In this document: one piece after another, positions 46,113 to 54,927 of the stretch
Position numbering within the stretch: position 1 is the stretch's first letter
Layout of the letters: each line of letters starts with the position of its first letter
Assembly (NCBI RefSeq): GCF_008802365.1
Contig: NZ_VZQZ01000003.1
Location: forward strand, 300,138-364,137
Length of the DNA stretch: 64,000 nt
Direction of reading: 5' to 3'
From: Oryzomonas japonica
GTDB taxonomy: Bacteria; Desulfobacterota; Desulfuromonadia; Geobacterales; Pseudopelobacteraceae
Translations under genes and position numbers: made by a program
The notes under the pieces: model-generated
Seen by the model: the letters and a program-made list of their open reading frames with translations, nothing else
Databases searched by the model: none
What the model was told of the DNA's origin: nothing

Positions 46113-46754
46113 ATCTGGGGATGTTGATCGTATGTTCACTGAGGACGAACGGAACAACCTCTGCGGGATCCAGTAGGAACAGGTTTGCCGGGTCCCTGCC
46201 CGGTACGGACTCCATCCCACCGTAGCAAAGGGGGTGGCTCTGTAAGATATTTCGACAAGGGCGCCCTGATTACTTTACAGAGATGACCGTCGGGGTGAGC
46301 GTACCCCGGTGCGGGCCATGATGTGTTTGGCCCATTTCCAACTTGATGTTGGATTGGGAATCTGCTAAAGGTTCAGCCATAATAAATTTTGTCCCTGACT
46401 TTATCCAAGAGAAACGGAGGCCTCGAGCTCATGGCGGTAACATGCTATGTATTCGAGGTTTTTTTGTAAATACTCCATTTCAAATCTCCATAATTCCTAT
46501 TCTGATTGAGGATCAATTCTTGCATTGATTGCAGATGCCGGACTCGTCCCCCTCGAAGGAGATGGGTCGCAAGAGGGAGCGCCGTATGTTGCTGGTGGCC
46601 GTGGGAGCGATGTGAAGCCCCGACAACGCCTGGTGCCGCTTCCGGTGTTTGGCCGTTAGAAACCGCAATTAGGCGGAATCTGACCCCCTGGGACACGTAT
46701 GCTTTGTGGGGGCACCGGCGGATTGGTTGCGGATTTTGAGGGGTTAGAAACAGT
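46113..46754. other. Long intergenic region in the sensory cluster
   Basis: A 642-base stretch without a credible gene; short frames on both strands (e.g. 46343-46528 and 46445-46696) lack ribosome sites and family features. CCTCGA (46421-46426) and TCGAGG (46453-46458) followed by seven T may form a weak terminator after the STAS gene. A hairpin (CCCCC ... GGGGG, about 46684-46712) precedes the next kinase gene. Confidence 0.4.
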
Positions 46755-48125
46755 ATGAACGAGAATTTTTTTCAGACGGTTTTCGAACAGGCAGCGGAAG
46801 GGATTGTCCTGATCGATGGTGCCAGCAGGTACCTGCTGGAGGCGAATAAGGCCTTTGCGGAACTGGTCGGCTATCCCGAGGAACTGTTGTTTTCCATGAC
46901 CCTCAATGATTTTATCGACCTTTCTCCGGTGGGGGTCGAGAGGCTCTATAATCAGGCTCTCACCGGGAAAGGCCAGTATGTCGGCGAGGTGAAATGCCGG
47001 CGGCAGGGCGGCACCCTGATCGACGTGGAACTAAGGTTGAGCCTGATCCATTATGGGGAAAAAGAACTTTTCTGCGTCTTTATGCGTGATATCACCATGT
47101 ACCGGCGGGTGGAAAAGGACCTTCTGGAAGCGGGGGGCAGGTTCCGGCAGGCGGTCTTTGCCGCGCCCCTTCCGATCATGATTCATGCCGAGGACGGCCT
47201 CGTGGTGGTGGTCAACAGTGAATGGACCAAACGAACCGGCTATGCCTTCAAGGATATTCCCACGATTGATGCCTGGGTGAGGAAAGCCTTTGGCACCGAC
47301 TCCGCTTCGATGTTCGAGAAGCTCGGTTTCCTGTATAAAACCGAGACCGCTTGCACATATGAGGATCTGTCGGTGACCACCAGCAACGGCGAGAAGCTCG
47401 TATGGAACTTTTGTTCCGCTCCCGCAGGCACCCTTCCCGATGAGCGCCGTCTGTTCATCACCATAGCCATGGACGTTACCGCGGGCAAGCGCACCGAAAA
47501 TGATCTCAAGGCCGCACTTCGCGAAAAGGACAACATGCTGAGGGAGGTCCACCTGCGGGCGAAGAACAATATGCAGGTCATCATGAGCCTGCTCAACCTG
47601 CAGTCGAGGTACCTAAACAATCCCGGTGCCCAGGAGTTTTTCAAGGAGAGCCAGGAACGAGTCCGGGCCATGGTGCTTATCCATGAGATGTTGTGCAACT
47701 CCGGTAATCCGGCCCGGATCGATTTCAACGAATATGCGCGGAGCCTGGTGGGGGGTATCATAAGCGCCTACAGCCCCAACCAGAGTAATCTCCAGGTGGA
47801 AATGCGCATCAGCCGGATAGCCGTCAGCCTTGAAATAGCCGTGCCCTGCGGCCTTATTATCCACGAACTGGTTTCCAATAGCCTGAAACATGGCTTCCCG
47901 GACGTCAAAAACGGAATGATCAGCATCGATTTCGATTGCGACGAGGCGGGGTTATACACACTTGTGGTAGGCGACAACGGTATCGGCCTTCCCAGGGGGC
48001 TCGACATGGAGGCACCGGCCACCCTTGGCCTGAGCCTGGTCACTACGTTGGCCAAACAGCTCCAGGGGGTCGTTGAATTTATCGGCACCTCCGGAACGGT
48101 GTGTAAAATTTCATTCAGAGGATAG
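46755..48125 (+). CDS. PAS-PAS sensor histidine kinase of the HisKA_2 type
   Basis: A 456-residue soluble kinase: two PAS domains (about 5-120 and 130-245), a HisKA_2 dimerisation domain (MLREVHLRAKNNMQVIMSLL) with His266, and an ATPase domain (IIHELVSNSLKHGFPD, GDNGIGLP, TLGLSLVTTLAKQL). The H-box is unusual: the usual HHRVKNN reads HLRAKNN. The next gene, 20 bases downstream, is a receiver-GGDEF-EAL protein and is the likely phosphotransfer partner. Confidence 0.9.
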   Translation: MNENFFQTVFEQAAEGIVLIDGASRYLLEANKAFAELVGYPEELLFSMTLNDFIDLSPVGVERLYNQALTGKGQYVGEVKCRRQGGTLIDVELRLSLIHYGEKELFCVFMRDITMYRRVEKDLLEAGGRFRQAVFAAPLPIMIHAEDGLVVVVNSEWTKRTGYAFKDIPTIDAWVRKAFGTDSASMFEKLGFLYKTETACTYEDLSVTTSNGEKLVWNFCSAPAGTLPDERRLFITIAMDVTAGKRTENDLKAALREKDNMLREVHLRAKNNMQVIMSLLNLQSRYLNNPGAQEFFKESQERVRAMVLIHEMLCNSGNPARIDFNEYARSLVGGIISAYSPNQSNLQVEMRISRIAVSLEIAVPCGLIIHELVSNSLKHGFPDVKNGMISIDFDCDEAGLYTLVVGDNGIGLPRGLDMEAPATLGLSLVTTLAKQLQGVVEFIGTSGTVCKISFRG

Positions 48126-48145
48126 CCCCGGGAGGGGAAGCGAAC

Positions 48146-50296
48146 ATGTCCGGTAAGGTGAAAATACTGGTCGTCGAGGATCAGGCCGTTATTGCGGAAG
48201 ATCTCAAACAAACGTTGCAAGGGATGGGATACGACGTCCCCGCCGTGGTCTATTCCGGGGAATTCGTCCTCGATACGACGGCGGAGGAACGGCCCGATCT
48301 CATTCTGATGGACATCTCCCTCGGGAAAGGCGACGACGGCATCATGGTCGCCGAAAAGGTCCGCGCCCGTTTCGACATCCCGGTGATTTACCTCTCCTCC
48401 CATGCCGATGACGAAACGTTCCAACGTTCGCTCCTGACCGGCCCCTTTGCCTTCCTTTTAAAGCCGTTTGATTCCCTGCGCCTCCGTCAGACTATCCAGA
48501 TTGCGCTCGCCAAACATGCGATAGAAAAGCAATTGAAGGAGAGCAGCGAGCAGTACCGCACCATTTTCGAGGTGAGCGGCAGCGCAATGATGATCGTGGA
48601 CGAAAACGGCACCATTGCCATGGTCAACGAAGAGTTCGAACACCTGTCCGGTTACCCCAGGGAAGCGGTCGAATATCGGAAAGAGTGGTCGGACTTCTTT
48701 GTGATGGAACAGTTTGCCGCCAAAGAGATCCAGCAATGCCTGAAAGGGACGGCCAACGGAGCGGCTTCGTTGGATGCCGCCTCCCTGTTCATCGGCAATA
48801 ACCAGCGTACCAGCCATGTCTGCACCAAGATCAAGAAGGTGCCCGGCACGGAGCGGTGCGTTGTGTCGCTGATCGACATTACCGAGATCAAGCGCGCCGA
48901 AGAGGAAATCCGCACCCTCAATGCCGAATTGATCAAGGTGAACATACTCCTGAAGGAAGAGGTCGCCGAACGTAGAAATTCGGAAAAACAGCTCCAGCAT
49001 CAGGCGAGTCACGATGCCCTGACCGGCCTCCCCAACCGGGAACTGCTCTTCGACCGCCTGAAGCAGGCCCTGGCCTACGAGGACCGGCATAATAACCTGC
49101 TGGCACTGATGATCCTCGATCTGGACAATTTCAAGACGGTTAACGATACGCTCGGCCACGTTGTCGGAGACATCCTCCTGAAGGACGTGGCCAAACGTCT
49201 CCAACAGTGCATGCGGCAGTACGATACGGTCGCCCGGTTCGGCGGCGACGAATTCGTCATCGTCGTCAACGAGATGCCGGACATCCACGACATCGTAAAG
49301 TTTGCCGAAAAGGTGCAGGAGTTATTCCAGCGGCCGTTCTATATCCTGGAGCAGCCCACCTATGTGACGACCAGCATCGGCATCTCCATCTACCCGCTCC
49401 AGAGCACCACCGTCGAGGGGTTGCTGAAAACGGCCGACATGGCCATGTATCAGGCCAAGAGGGAGGGGAAAAACTCGTTTCAGTTCTTCACCGAATCCAT
49501 GAGCCTCAAGAGCGACGAGCGGGCCATCATGAAGAAACGGCTGCGTTCCGCGTTGGAACGGGAAGAATTCCTGCCCCACTATCAGCCGCGCATCGACGCC
49601 ACCACGGGAAAGATCACCGGGATGGAGGCGCTGATGCGTTGGCAGCCCAAGGGGGCACCCCTGGCCTTTCCCGTGGAATTTTTCCCCATGCTGGAAGAAA
49701 GCGGCCTGATCGTCCCGGCCGGCGAATGGTTGCTCGATAAGGTGTGCCGCCAGAACAAGACGTGGCAGGATCGGGGGATGGAGCCGCTCCGCGTGGCGGT
49801 AAACACGTCTGCCCGGCAGTTTCACCAGGACGACTTCACGGAAAAGGTCGCCCAGGCCCTTTCCGCTACCCGGCTCGATCCGCATTACCTCGAAATCGAG
49901 CTTCCGGAAAAGATCATCATGGACAATATCACCGAAAGCGTGCGGAAGCTGGGGGAGTTGCGGGAGATCGGCGTCAAGATTTCCCTCGACAATTTCGGCA
50001 CGGGCTACTCATCGCTCAGCCACCTGAACCGGCTCCCCATCGACGAGTTGCAGATCGATAAGTCCCTGGTCAACAGCATTACCTTCGATCCGGGCGAGGC
50101 GGCGGTGGTTTCCGCCATCATAACCATGGGGCACAGCCTGGGTAAGAAGCTCGTGGCCGAAGGGGTTGAGTCGGAGGATCAATACCTGTTCCTTGCGCAT
50201 CAGCGGTGCGAAGAGATGCAGGGACACTACTTCAGCAGACCGCTGCCGCCGGACGACTTTGAAAAGCTCGTGCGGCTGTTTCCCGTCCCGACGTAA
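48146..50296 (+). CDS. Response regulator with PAS, GGDEF and degenerate EAL domains
   Basis: A 716-residue protein: receiver (Asp56 in LILMDISLG), PAS (about 130-260), GGDEF (about 285-450) with an intact GGDEF at 366-370 and an inhibitory I-site RxxD at 357-360, and EAL (about 470-710). In EAL the motif E494-A-L and Asn553 remain, but DDFGTG is DNFGTG (Asn616), the KIDxSFV lysine is Gln636, and ELTE is ELPE. It is therefore predicted to make c-di-GMP, with an EAL domain that probably does not hydrolyse it. Likely controlled by the adjacent HisKA_2 kinase. Confidence 0.93.
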   Translation: MSGKVKILVVEDQAVIAEDLKQTLQGMGYDVPAVVYSGEFVLDTTAEERPDLILMDISLGKGDDGIMVAEKVRARFDIPVIYLSSHADDETFQRSLLTGPFAFLLKPFDSLRLRQTIQIALAKHAIEKQLKESSEQYRTIFEVSGSAMMIVDENGTIAMVNEEFEHLSGYPREAVEYRKEWSDFFVMEQFAAKEIQQCLKGTANGAASLDAASLFIGNNQRTSHVCTKIKKVPGTERCVVSLIDITEIKRAEEEIRTLNAELIKVNILLKEEVAERRNSEKQLQHQASHDALTGLPNRELLFDRLKQALAYEDRHNNLLALMILDLDNFKTVNDTLGHVVGDILLKDVAKRLQQCMRQYDTVARFGGDEFVIVVNEMPDIHDIVKFAEKVQELFQRPFYILEQPTYVTTSIGISIYPLQSTTVEGLLKTADMAMYQAKREGKNSFQFFTESMSLKSDERAIMKKRLRSALEREEFLPHYQPRIDATTGKITGMEALMRWQPKGAPLAFPVEFFPMLEESGLIVPAGEWLLDKVCRQNKTWQDRGMEPLRVAVNTSARQFHQDDFTEKVAQALSATRLDPHYLEIELPEKIIMDNITESVRKLGELREIGVKISLDNFGTGYSSLSHLNRLPIDELQIDKSLVNSITFDPGEAAVVSAIITMGHSLGKKLVAEGVESEDQYLFLAHQRCEEMQGHYFSRPLPPDDFEKLVRLFPVPT

Positions 50297-50309
50297 CAAC
50301 GGCAGCTAG

Positions 50310-50431
50310 GCCACAGAGCCACGGAGGTACACAGAGAAACACAACATCATTGGGGAAAACCAGCCTCAAAAATTAGTTGTTGTTTCGTTTGCCTTACTCC
50401 CGATTTTCTCTGTGTCTCTGTGGCTCTGTGG
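50310..50431. repeat. Inverted pair of dispersed repeats (GCCACAGAGCCAC type)
   Basis: GCCACAGAGCCACGGAGGTA then CACAGAGAAA (50310-50339) is repeated in inverted orientation at 50404-50431 (CTCTGTGGCTCTGTGGC end) with few mismatches, across about 64 bases. A third related copy is at 38486. It fills the convergent gap between the GGDEF/EAL gene and ppx and could act as a terminator. Confidence 0.75.
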
Positions 50432-50445
50432 CAGAATCTGAAAGG

Positions 50446-51975
50446 TTAACTGGTCACAAAGACGATGTTCCCCTCAAAGGCCTTTTCAAACAGGTCCTTT
50501 TTGGCATTACCGCCGAAAATCTCCACCGATATGTCCTCGGTTCCCAAGAGTTTTATCCGGTAATCACCCTCGGTGTGGAGAAGCTCCACCACCTCCACCA
50601 GGCCGCTCCGGCGCCGGTCAAGACCGTCGGCGAGGCGCAGGATGCCCCCCAGTCTGCAGACGGTCTGCTGATCCTTTTCCGACATGCGCAGGAATTCCAC
50701 ATGTTTTTTCTTGGGGAGCGATTTGCGGTGATAACGGGCGATCTGGGCGATCATCTCCCGCTCCTGGGGAGCAAACCCGAACAGGTCCGCGTGGCGGATC
50801 AGGTGGTAGGAATGTTTGTGATGGCTGTTGTAGCTGATGAAGTAACCGATATCGTGCAGGTAGGCCGCCGCTTCGAGCATCCTTCGTTCCGACTTCTTCA
50901 GACGAAATTCCTTGCTCAGGGAGTCAAACATGGCCAGCGCCATACCGGCCACATGACGGGAGTGGGGTTCGTCGAAGTGGCAGGAACGGGCAAACTCCAG
51001 CGCCGACTGGCGCCAGTTGCGTTGGCCCTGTTCCTCCGCCATGAGCCCGAGCCGCCTCATGCACCGGATGATCAACCCCTCGCGGATGCCGCGCTCGTTG
51101 ACCAACAACGTGTTGGCGCCGAAAAAACGCATCAGTTCGTCAACGACACCGAGACCGGCCACAATGATGTCGGCCCGATCGGGGTTCAGGCCCGGTATCG
51201 CCCGCCTCCCCTTGATGTCCCGCCGCATCAGCATGGCCAACAGGTGCACCAGTTCGGAGCGCAGGGTCTCGTAGCCGTGGACCGATGAATACTCCTGCCG
51301 CCGCATGTTCATGACCATGTAGCCCAGGGAGGTGATGGTGCCGCCGGAGCCGATGAAGGTCTGGACGGCGAGTTTCTGCCCGGAAAAGGCCCTCTTGAGT
51401 TCTGCCCGCACGTGGCGTTGAAACTTCTGGAAATCGGCCGTTCTGATCGGATCGGTGGGGAAAAAGCGCTCGGTCAGGACCACGGCCCCCAGGTCCAGGG
51501 AATAGTACTCTTCGATATGATTTCCCTGGGCCGTGACGATCTCCACGCTGCCGCCGCCAATGTCGATCATGGCATACCGTTTGCCGTTCATCTCGAAGTT
51601 GTGCAGGGCGGATATGGCGGCCAACTCGGCCTCCTCTTCGCCGGAAATGACCCGGATCTCCCGGCCCAGTTCCCGGCTCAGGGCCTCTACCAATTCGGGG
51701 CCGTTGGCTGCGCTTCTGACGGCGCTGGTGGCCACCGCCTCGACCTCGGTCACTTTCAGGCCGTCGATCAGTTTGCGGATGCGGCTGATGGCCTCCACAG
51801 CCCGGGCAAAAGCCGCGGGAGAGATGGCTCCGGTCTTGCTGAGCTGTTCGCCGAGGCGCACCGTGGCCTTCTCGTCGTCCAGGACCATGAAGCGCCCCTG
51901 CTGCCCCGCTTCGACCACGATACAGCGGATGGAGTTGGTGCCTATGTCGATAGCTGCTAGTCGGGTTTTTTTCAT
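50446..51975 (-). CDS. ppx: Ppx/GppA-family exopolyphosphatase/pppGpp phosphohydrolase
   Basis: A 509-residue actin-fold phosphatase: phosphate-1 motif LAAIDIGTNSIRCIVVEAG near residue 6, MIDIGGGSVEIVTAQG near 142, GSGGTITSLGYM near 218, then a C-terminal HD domain (about 310-480) with LHDIGYFISYNSHHKHSYHL. Hydrolyses polyphosphate and/or the pppGpp 5' phosphate. The ATG at 51975 starts at the fold's first strand. Immediately downstream of a CHAD protein (10 bases), a polyphosphate-binding family. Confidence 0.93.
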   Translation of the reverse strand: MKKTRLAAIDIGTNSIRCIVVEAGQQGRFMVLDDEKATVRLGEQLSKTGAISPAAFARAVEAISRIRKLIDGLKVTEVEAVATSAVRSAANGPELVEALSRELGREIRVISGEEEAELAAISALHNFEMNGKRYAMIDIGGGSVEIVTAQGNHIEEYYSLDLGAVVLTERFFPTDPIRTADFQKFQRHVRAELKRAFSGQKLAVQTFIGSGGTITSLGYMVMNMRRQEYSSVHGYETLRSELVHLLAMLMRRDIKGRRAIPGLNPDRADIIVAGLGVVDELMRFFGANTLLVNERGIREGLIIRCMRRLGLMAEEQGQRNWRQSALEFARSCHFDEPHSRHVAGMALAMFDSLSKEFRLKKSERRMLEAAAYLHDIGYFISYNSHHKHSYHLIRHADLFGFAPQEREMIAQIARYHRKSLPKKKHVEFLRMSEKDQQTVCRLGGILRLADGLDRRRSGLVEVVELLHTEGDYRIKLLGTEDISVEIFGGNAKKDLFEKAFEGNIVFVTS

Positions 51976-51985
51976 TACAGGCCTC

Positions 51986-52864
51986 TTACACCGAGAATTG
52001 GTAACGGATCGGGTGCTTGTCGAACAGCAGGGCAAGGTGTTGAAGATGGTTCGCGGCCAGGCGTGTGACCAGGGCGTCGAGCGCCGCTGCCCCGGCAGGG
52101 GTAAGGGGCGTTTCGTGGGCGAAAGCCTCGAACACCCTCAGATCGTTGAGGTCGCCGAGCAGTTGCTGATACTCTTTGAGCCGTTCCAGGGTCTCCCGGT
52201 AATCCTGCTGAAATATCTCGGCGGCGATCTCCAAAAAATAGCGCCACCGTTTGACGGCTATCCGCAGCGCATGGCGGTTTCGCGCGTTTTCCCTCACAAG
52301 CGCCCCCGGAAGGTGATGACAGACGTCACCATACAGGCGCAGACCCTCTTCCGAAAAATATGCCGGGAGGGAGGCCGGCACCCCATGCCTGTGTCGGCCG
52401 TCAGCCGGTTCCCGCACACATGTGGCGTAGCGGTCGATCACCTGTTCCATCCTGGTCGTATCCAGCTTTTTCAGTAGCCTCTGAACATTCAGGGCCTCGG
52501 ATTCCCGCCTGGCGCGCAGATGGAGCAGTAGGCGGGCGAACGCGTCGCCTGTTCCCCGTTTGTCGGGGATGTTTCGGGAAAAGAAGAGGATTCCTTCGTC
52601 CAGGTTGCGCAGCTCGCCAATGCCGCGGGTCAGGCGCCGGATCGACGAACGGGCGTGGGGCGCCTCGTCGCCGGGGCACAAGGTCCCGAAAAAATCAAGC
52701 GCAGCCCTGAGCCGGCGCGTTGAAACCCGCAGGTCATGAACGGCGTCCACATCGTCACTGCGCAGGCAGGCCTCCCGGTTTTTGAGCAGGCCTTTCCAGC
52801 GCGCCCTGACAACGGCGATGGCGCGTTCCCTGTAGATTTCTCTGCTGTCGTCAGGCTCCGGCAC
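51986..52864 (-). CDS. CHAD-domain polyphosphate-binding protein
   Basis: A 292-residue, Arg-rich all-helical protein. Two CHAD repeats carry the conserved basic motifs VHDLRVSTRRLRAAL (near 43) and RHALRIAVKRWRYFLE (near 197). CHAD domains bind inorganic polyphosphate and often sit next to polyphosphate enzymes; the ppx gene follows 10 bases away. No CYTH triphosphatase domain is fused here. Confidence 0.93.
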   Translation of the reverse strand: MPEPDDSREIYRERAIAVVRARWKGLLKNREACLRSDDVDAVHDLRVSTRRLRAALDFFGTLCPGDEAPHARSSIRRLTRGIGELRNLDEGILFFSRNIPDKRGTGDAFARLLLHLRARRESEALNVQRLLKKLDTTRMEQVIDRYATCVREPADGRHRHGVPASLPAYFSEEGLRLYGDVCHHLPGALVRENARNRHALRIAVKRWRYFLEIAAEIFQQDYRETLERLKEYQQLLGDLNDLRVFEAFAHETPLTPAGAAALDALVTRLAANHLQHLALLFDKHPIRYQFSV

Positions 52865-52898
52865 GGATTATCCTCCGTAATACGGAATAGGAACTCCT

Positions 52899-52924
52899 AA
52901 AAAATTTTAGCCCGCTTCGGCGGG
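52899..52924 (-). terminator. Possible intrinsic terminator after the transglutaminase gene
   Basis: Short CCCGC-TTCG-GCGGG hairpin followed on the minus strand by TAAAATTTTTT. The stem is only five pairs. Confidence 0.4.
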
Positions 52925-53004
52925 ATAGCAATCCTCTCCCGGCCGGAGGATATCGGGGCTATTGTATGCACTGGGCCGATTAAAGCAAGTGTTACGGCAC
53001 GCCG

Positions 53005-54927
53005 TCATGTCCTTGTAACAAAACCTTCTTCCAGAATCCGGTGCAGCCGCGCCACCTCCTGTGGGGTAAGCTTCCGGTCCCGGTACACGGCTCCGGCATA
53101 GATGGCCGCGAATTCCCGGACCCTGGCGTTCCCGGTCTGTCCGGCGGTTTCGAAGAGCCCCTGGCTGCCCGGTTGAACCCTTACTCCGCAATCACGCTCG
53201 ACCAAACGGTAGAAACGCCGCAACAACCGCTCGTTACGCGATGCGAACAGCCACGGGCGGCGCACGATGACGATCAGGGCGAAGGCCAGGACCATGGACA
53301 GCAGGAGGTAGGGCAGGGCAGCCCGGGCCGCCTTTCCCATCTCGAATTTTTGCAGGCGCTTGCCGGCGCTGCGGGCTATTTCCACCTGCTGCTCGAAATC
53401 ATAGGTGACGATGGTGCGGTTCCAGGTGTGGTCGAGGGAGTCCAGAAACAGGCGCAGCTTCATCGCCGGGCTTCGTTGCTTTCCGTCCCCCCACACCGCC
53501 CCGGCATTGCTGGCAAAGCTGCTGGGGTCCACCCGTAGCCAGCCGCGGCCTTCCAGATATGCCTCGACCCAGACATGGGCCATATCGTCGCTCACCAGGT
53601 AGTAGCCCCCTAGGTCGTTGTAATCCCCGCCCAGGTAACCGCCAACCAGCCGCGCCGGGACACCGGCGGCCCGCAGGAGCAGGGCGAAGGCGGAGGCAAA
53701 GAACTCGCAGTGTCCCTGTTTCTTTACAAACAGGAACTGCTCCAGGGCGTGTTCGCCGGTGGGGAGATCGCGCATGCTGTAACGGTAGTTGCCGTTGCGA
53801 AAATGCTGCTCCAGCAGCTCCAGCCTCCGGGCATCGTCGGTCCCTCGCCGCCTGATGTCGCCCGCCAGTTGTTTCACCCGCTCCGGGATGTCGGTGGGCA
53901 ACCTCAGGTAGAAGAACCGGTTAATGCCCCCTGCCGTCGGCAGGATACCCGAGGTTATTGATTCCGTCCGGTAGCCCAGGCGCCGGGTGAGCGGCACCGG
54001 ATACTCAAAGGTACCGTCCGAGGCGCCCCGCGCCCTGGGCAGGGCGATAATGGCGGGTGCATCCAGGCTGAAGAGGGCGCGGGAGGGCCCCGGCTCCGGG
54101 TAGACCGTCTGGGCGATGCGCGCCCCTTTGTACAGCAGATGTTCCGACGGCACGGTCGCATCCCGTACCCAGCGGTGCCCCTCCATGCGATTGAAGACCG
54201 TGCCGCGCCAGTAGAGTTGTTGTTGCGGTTGCCGGGGCATCTCGGCCCGGAAGGCTATGGTCCGCGACTCCGCTACGGTGGCGCTGGTGCCGGGCTCGAC
54301 CTTGTCGCTGAAGCCGGAGGGGCGGGCCGCCGGGGCGGCCATGATATTCCATAAAGGAATCTGGGTGCGGGGCAGGATCGGAAAGAAGAGCAGCAGGAGC
54401 GGCAACGAGGCCAGCGGCATCAATACCCCGACGGCCAGCACCTTCCGCAGGTGGGGGCGGGACAGGGCCATGCGGCTGTCCTGGGCATGGAAGGTGAGGA
54501 GAACCAATGATACTGCTACCAGCAACAGCATGAGGGTCAGGTAGAGCAGGAATATGGGGCTGAGGTCGAACAGGGATGATGAGGCCAGGCAGAACAGGGA
54601 CAAGGCCGCAATCTGCAGATGGTGGCGCACGCTTTTTTCGCCGCACAACCTGACCGCCAGCATGATGGCCAGCGCGCTCACCACCGGCTGGACCGGGTTG
54701 GCGCGGCTGAATTGGAATGCATAATAGAGGAACACCGGCAGGACGGCCAGGTTGAACTGCCAGTTTTTGAGGGGCCAGACTCCCCGGCGCTCCTGCCAGA
54801 TACCGGCCAGCAGGCCTGCCGCCAGGGCCATTCGCGGTGTTGCGGCCAGCCAGGGGAAGAGCGGCACGATTCCGCAGAGGGCGATGGCGTAGGAGAGAAC
54901 GGCTGTGAGCGAACTAATCGCGACCAT
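53005..54927 (-). CDS. Membrane transglutaminase-like protein (TgpA/DUF3488 type)
   Basis: A 640-residue protein: six or more N-terminal helices (about 1-185), a periplasmic transglutaminase-core domain with catalytic triad Cys407 (KKQGHCEFFASAFALLLR), His451 (DMAHVWVEAY) and Asp467 (WLRVDPSS), then one helix near 550 and a cytoplasmic tail. The MoxR/DUF58/TgpA trio is a common bacterial operon of uncertain function. ATG at 54927 is preferred to a TTG at 54936; it overlaps the DUF58 gene. Confidence 0.88.
   Translation of the reverse strand: MVAISSLTAVLSYAIALCGIVPLFPWLAATPRMALAAGLLAGIWQERRGVWPLKNWQFNLAVLPVFLYYAFQFSRANPVQPVVSALAIMLAVRLCGEKSVRHHLQIAALSLFCLASSSLFDLSPIFLLYLTLMLLLVAVSLVLLTFHAQDSRMALSRPHLRKVLAVGVLMPLASLPLLLLFFPILPRTQIPLWNIMAAPAARPSGFSDKVEPGTSATVAESRTIAFRAEMPRQPQQQLYWRGTVFNRMEGHRWVRDATVPSEHLLYKGARIAQTVYPEPGPSRALFSLDAPAIIALPRARGASDGTFEYPVPLTRRLGYRTESITSGILPTAGGINRFFYLRLPTDIPERVKQLAGDIRRRGTDDARRLELLEQHFRNGNYRYSMRDLPTGEHALEQFLFVKKQGHCEFFASAFALLLRAAGVPARLVGGYLGGDYNDLGGYYLVSDDMAHVWVEAYLEGRGWLRVDPSSFASNAGAVWGDGKQRSPAMKLRLFLDSLDHTWNRTIVTYDFEQQVEIARSAGKRLQKFEMGKAARAALPYLLLSMVLAFALIVIVRRPWLFASRNERLLRRFYRLVERDCGVRVQPGSQGLFETAGQTGNARVREFAAIYAGAVYRDRKLTPQEVARLHRILEEGFVTRT

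Noticed and set aside
46113..46754. Possible insertion-sequence remnant in the long gap
   Set aside because: No transposase-like frame, terminal repeats or target duplication could be identified.
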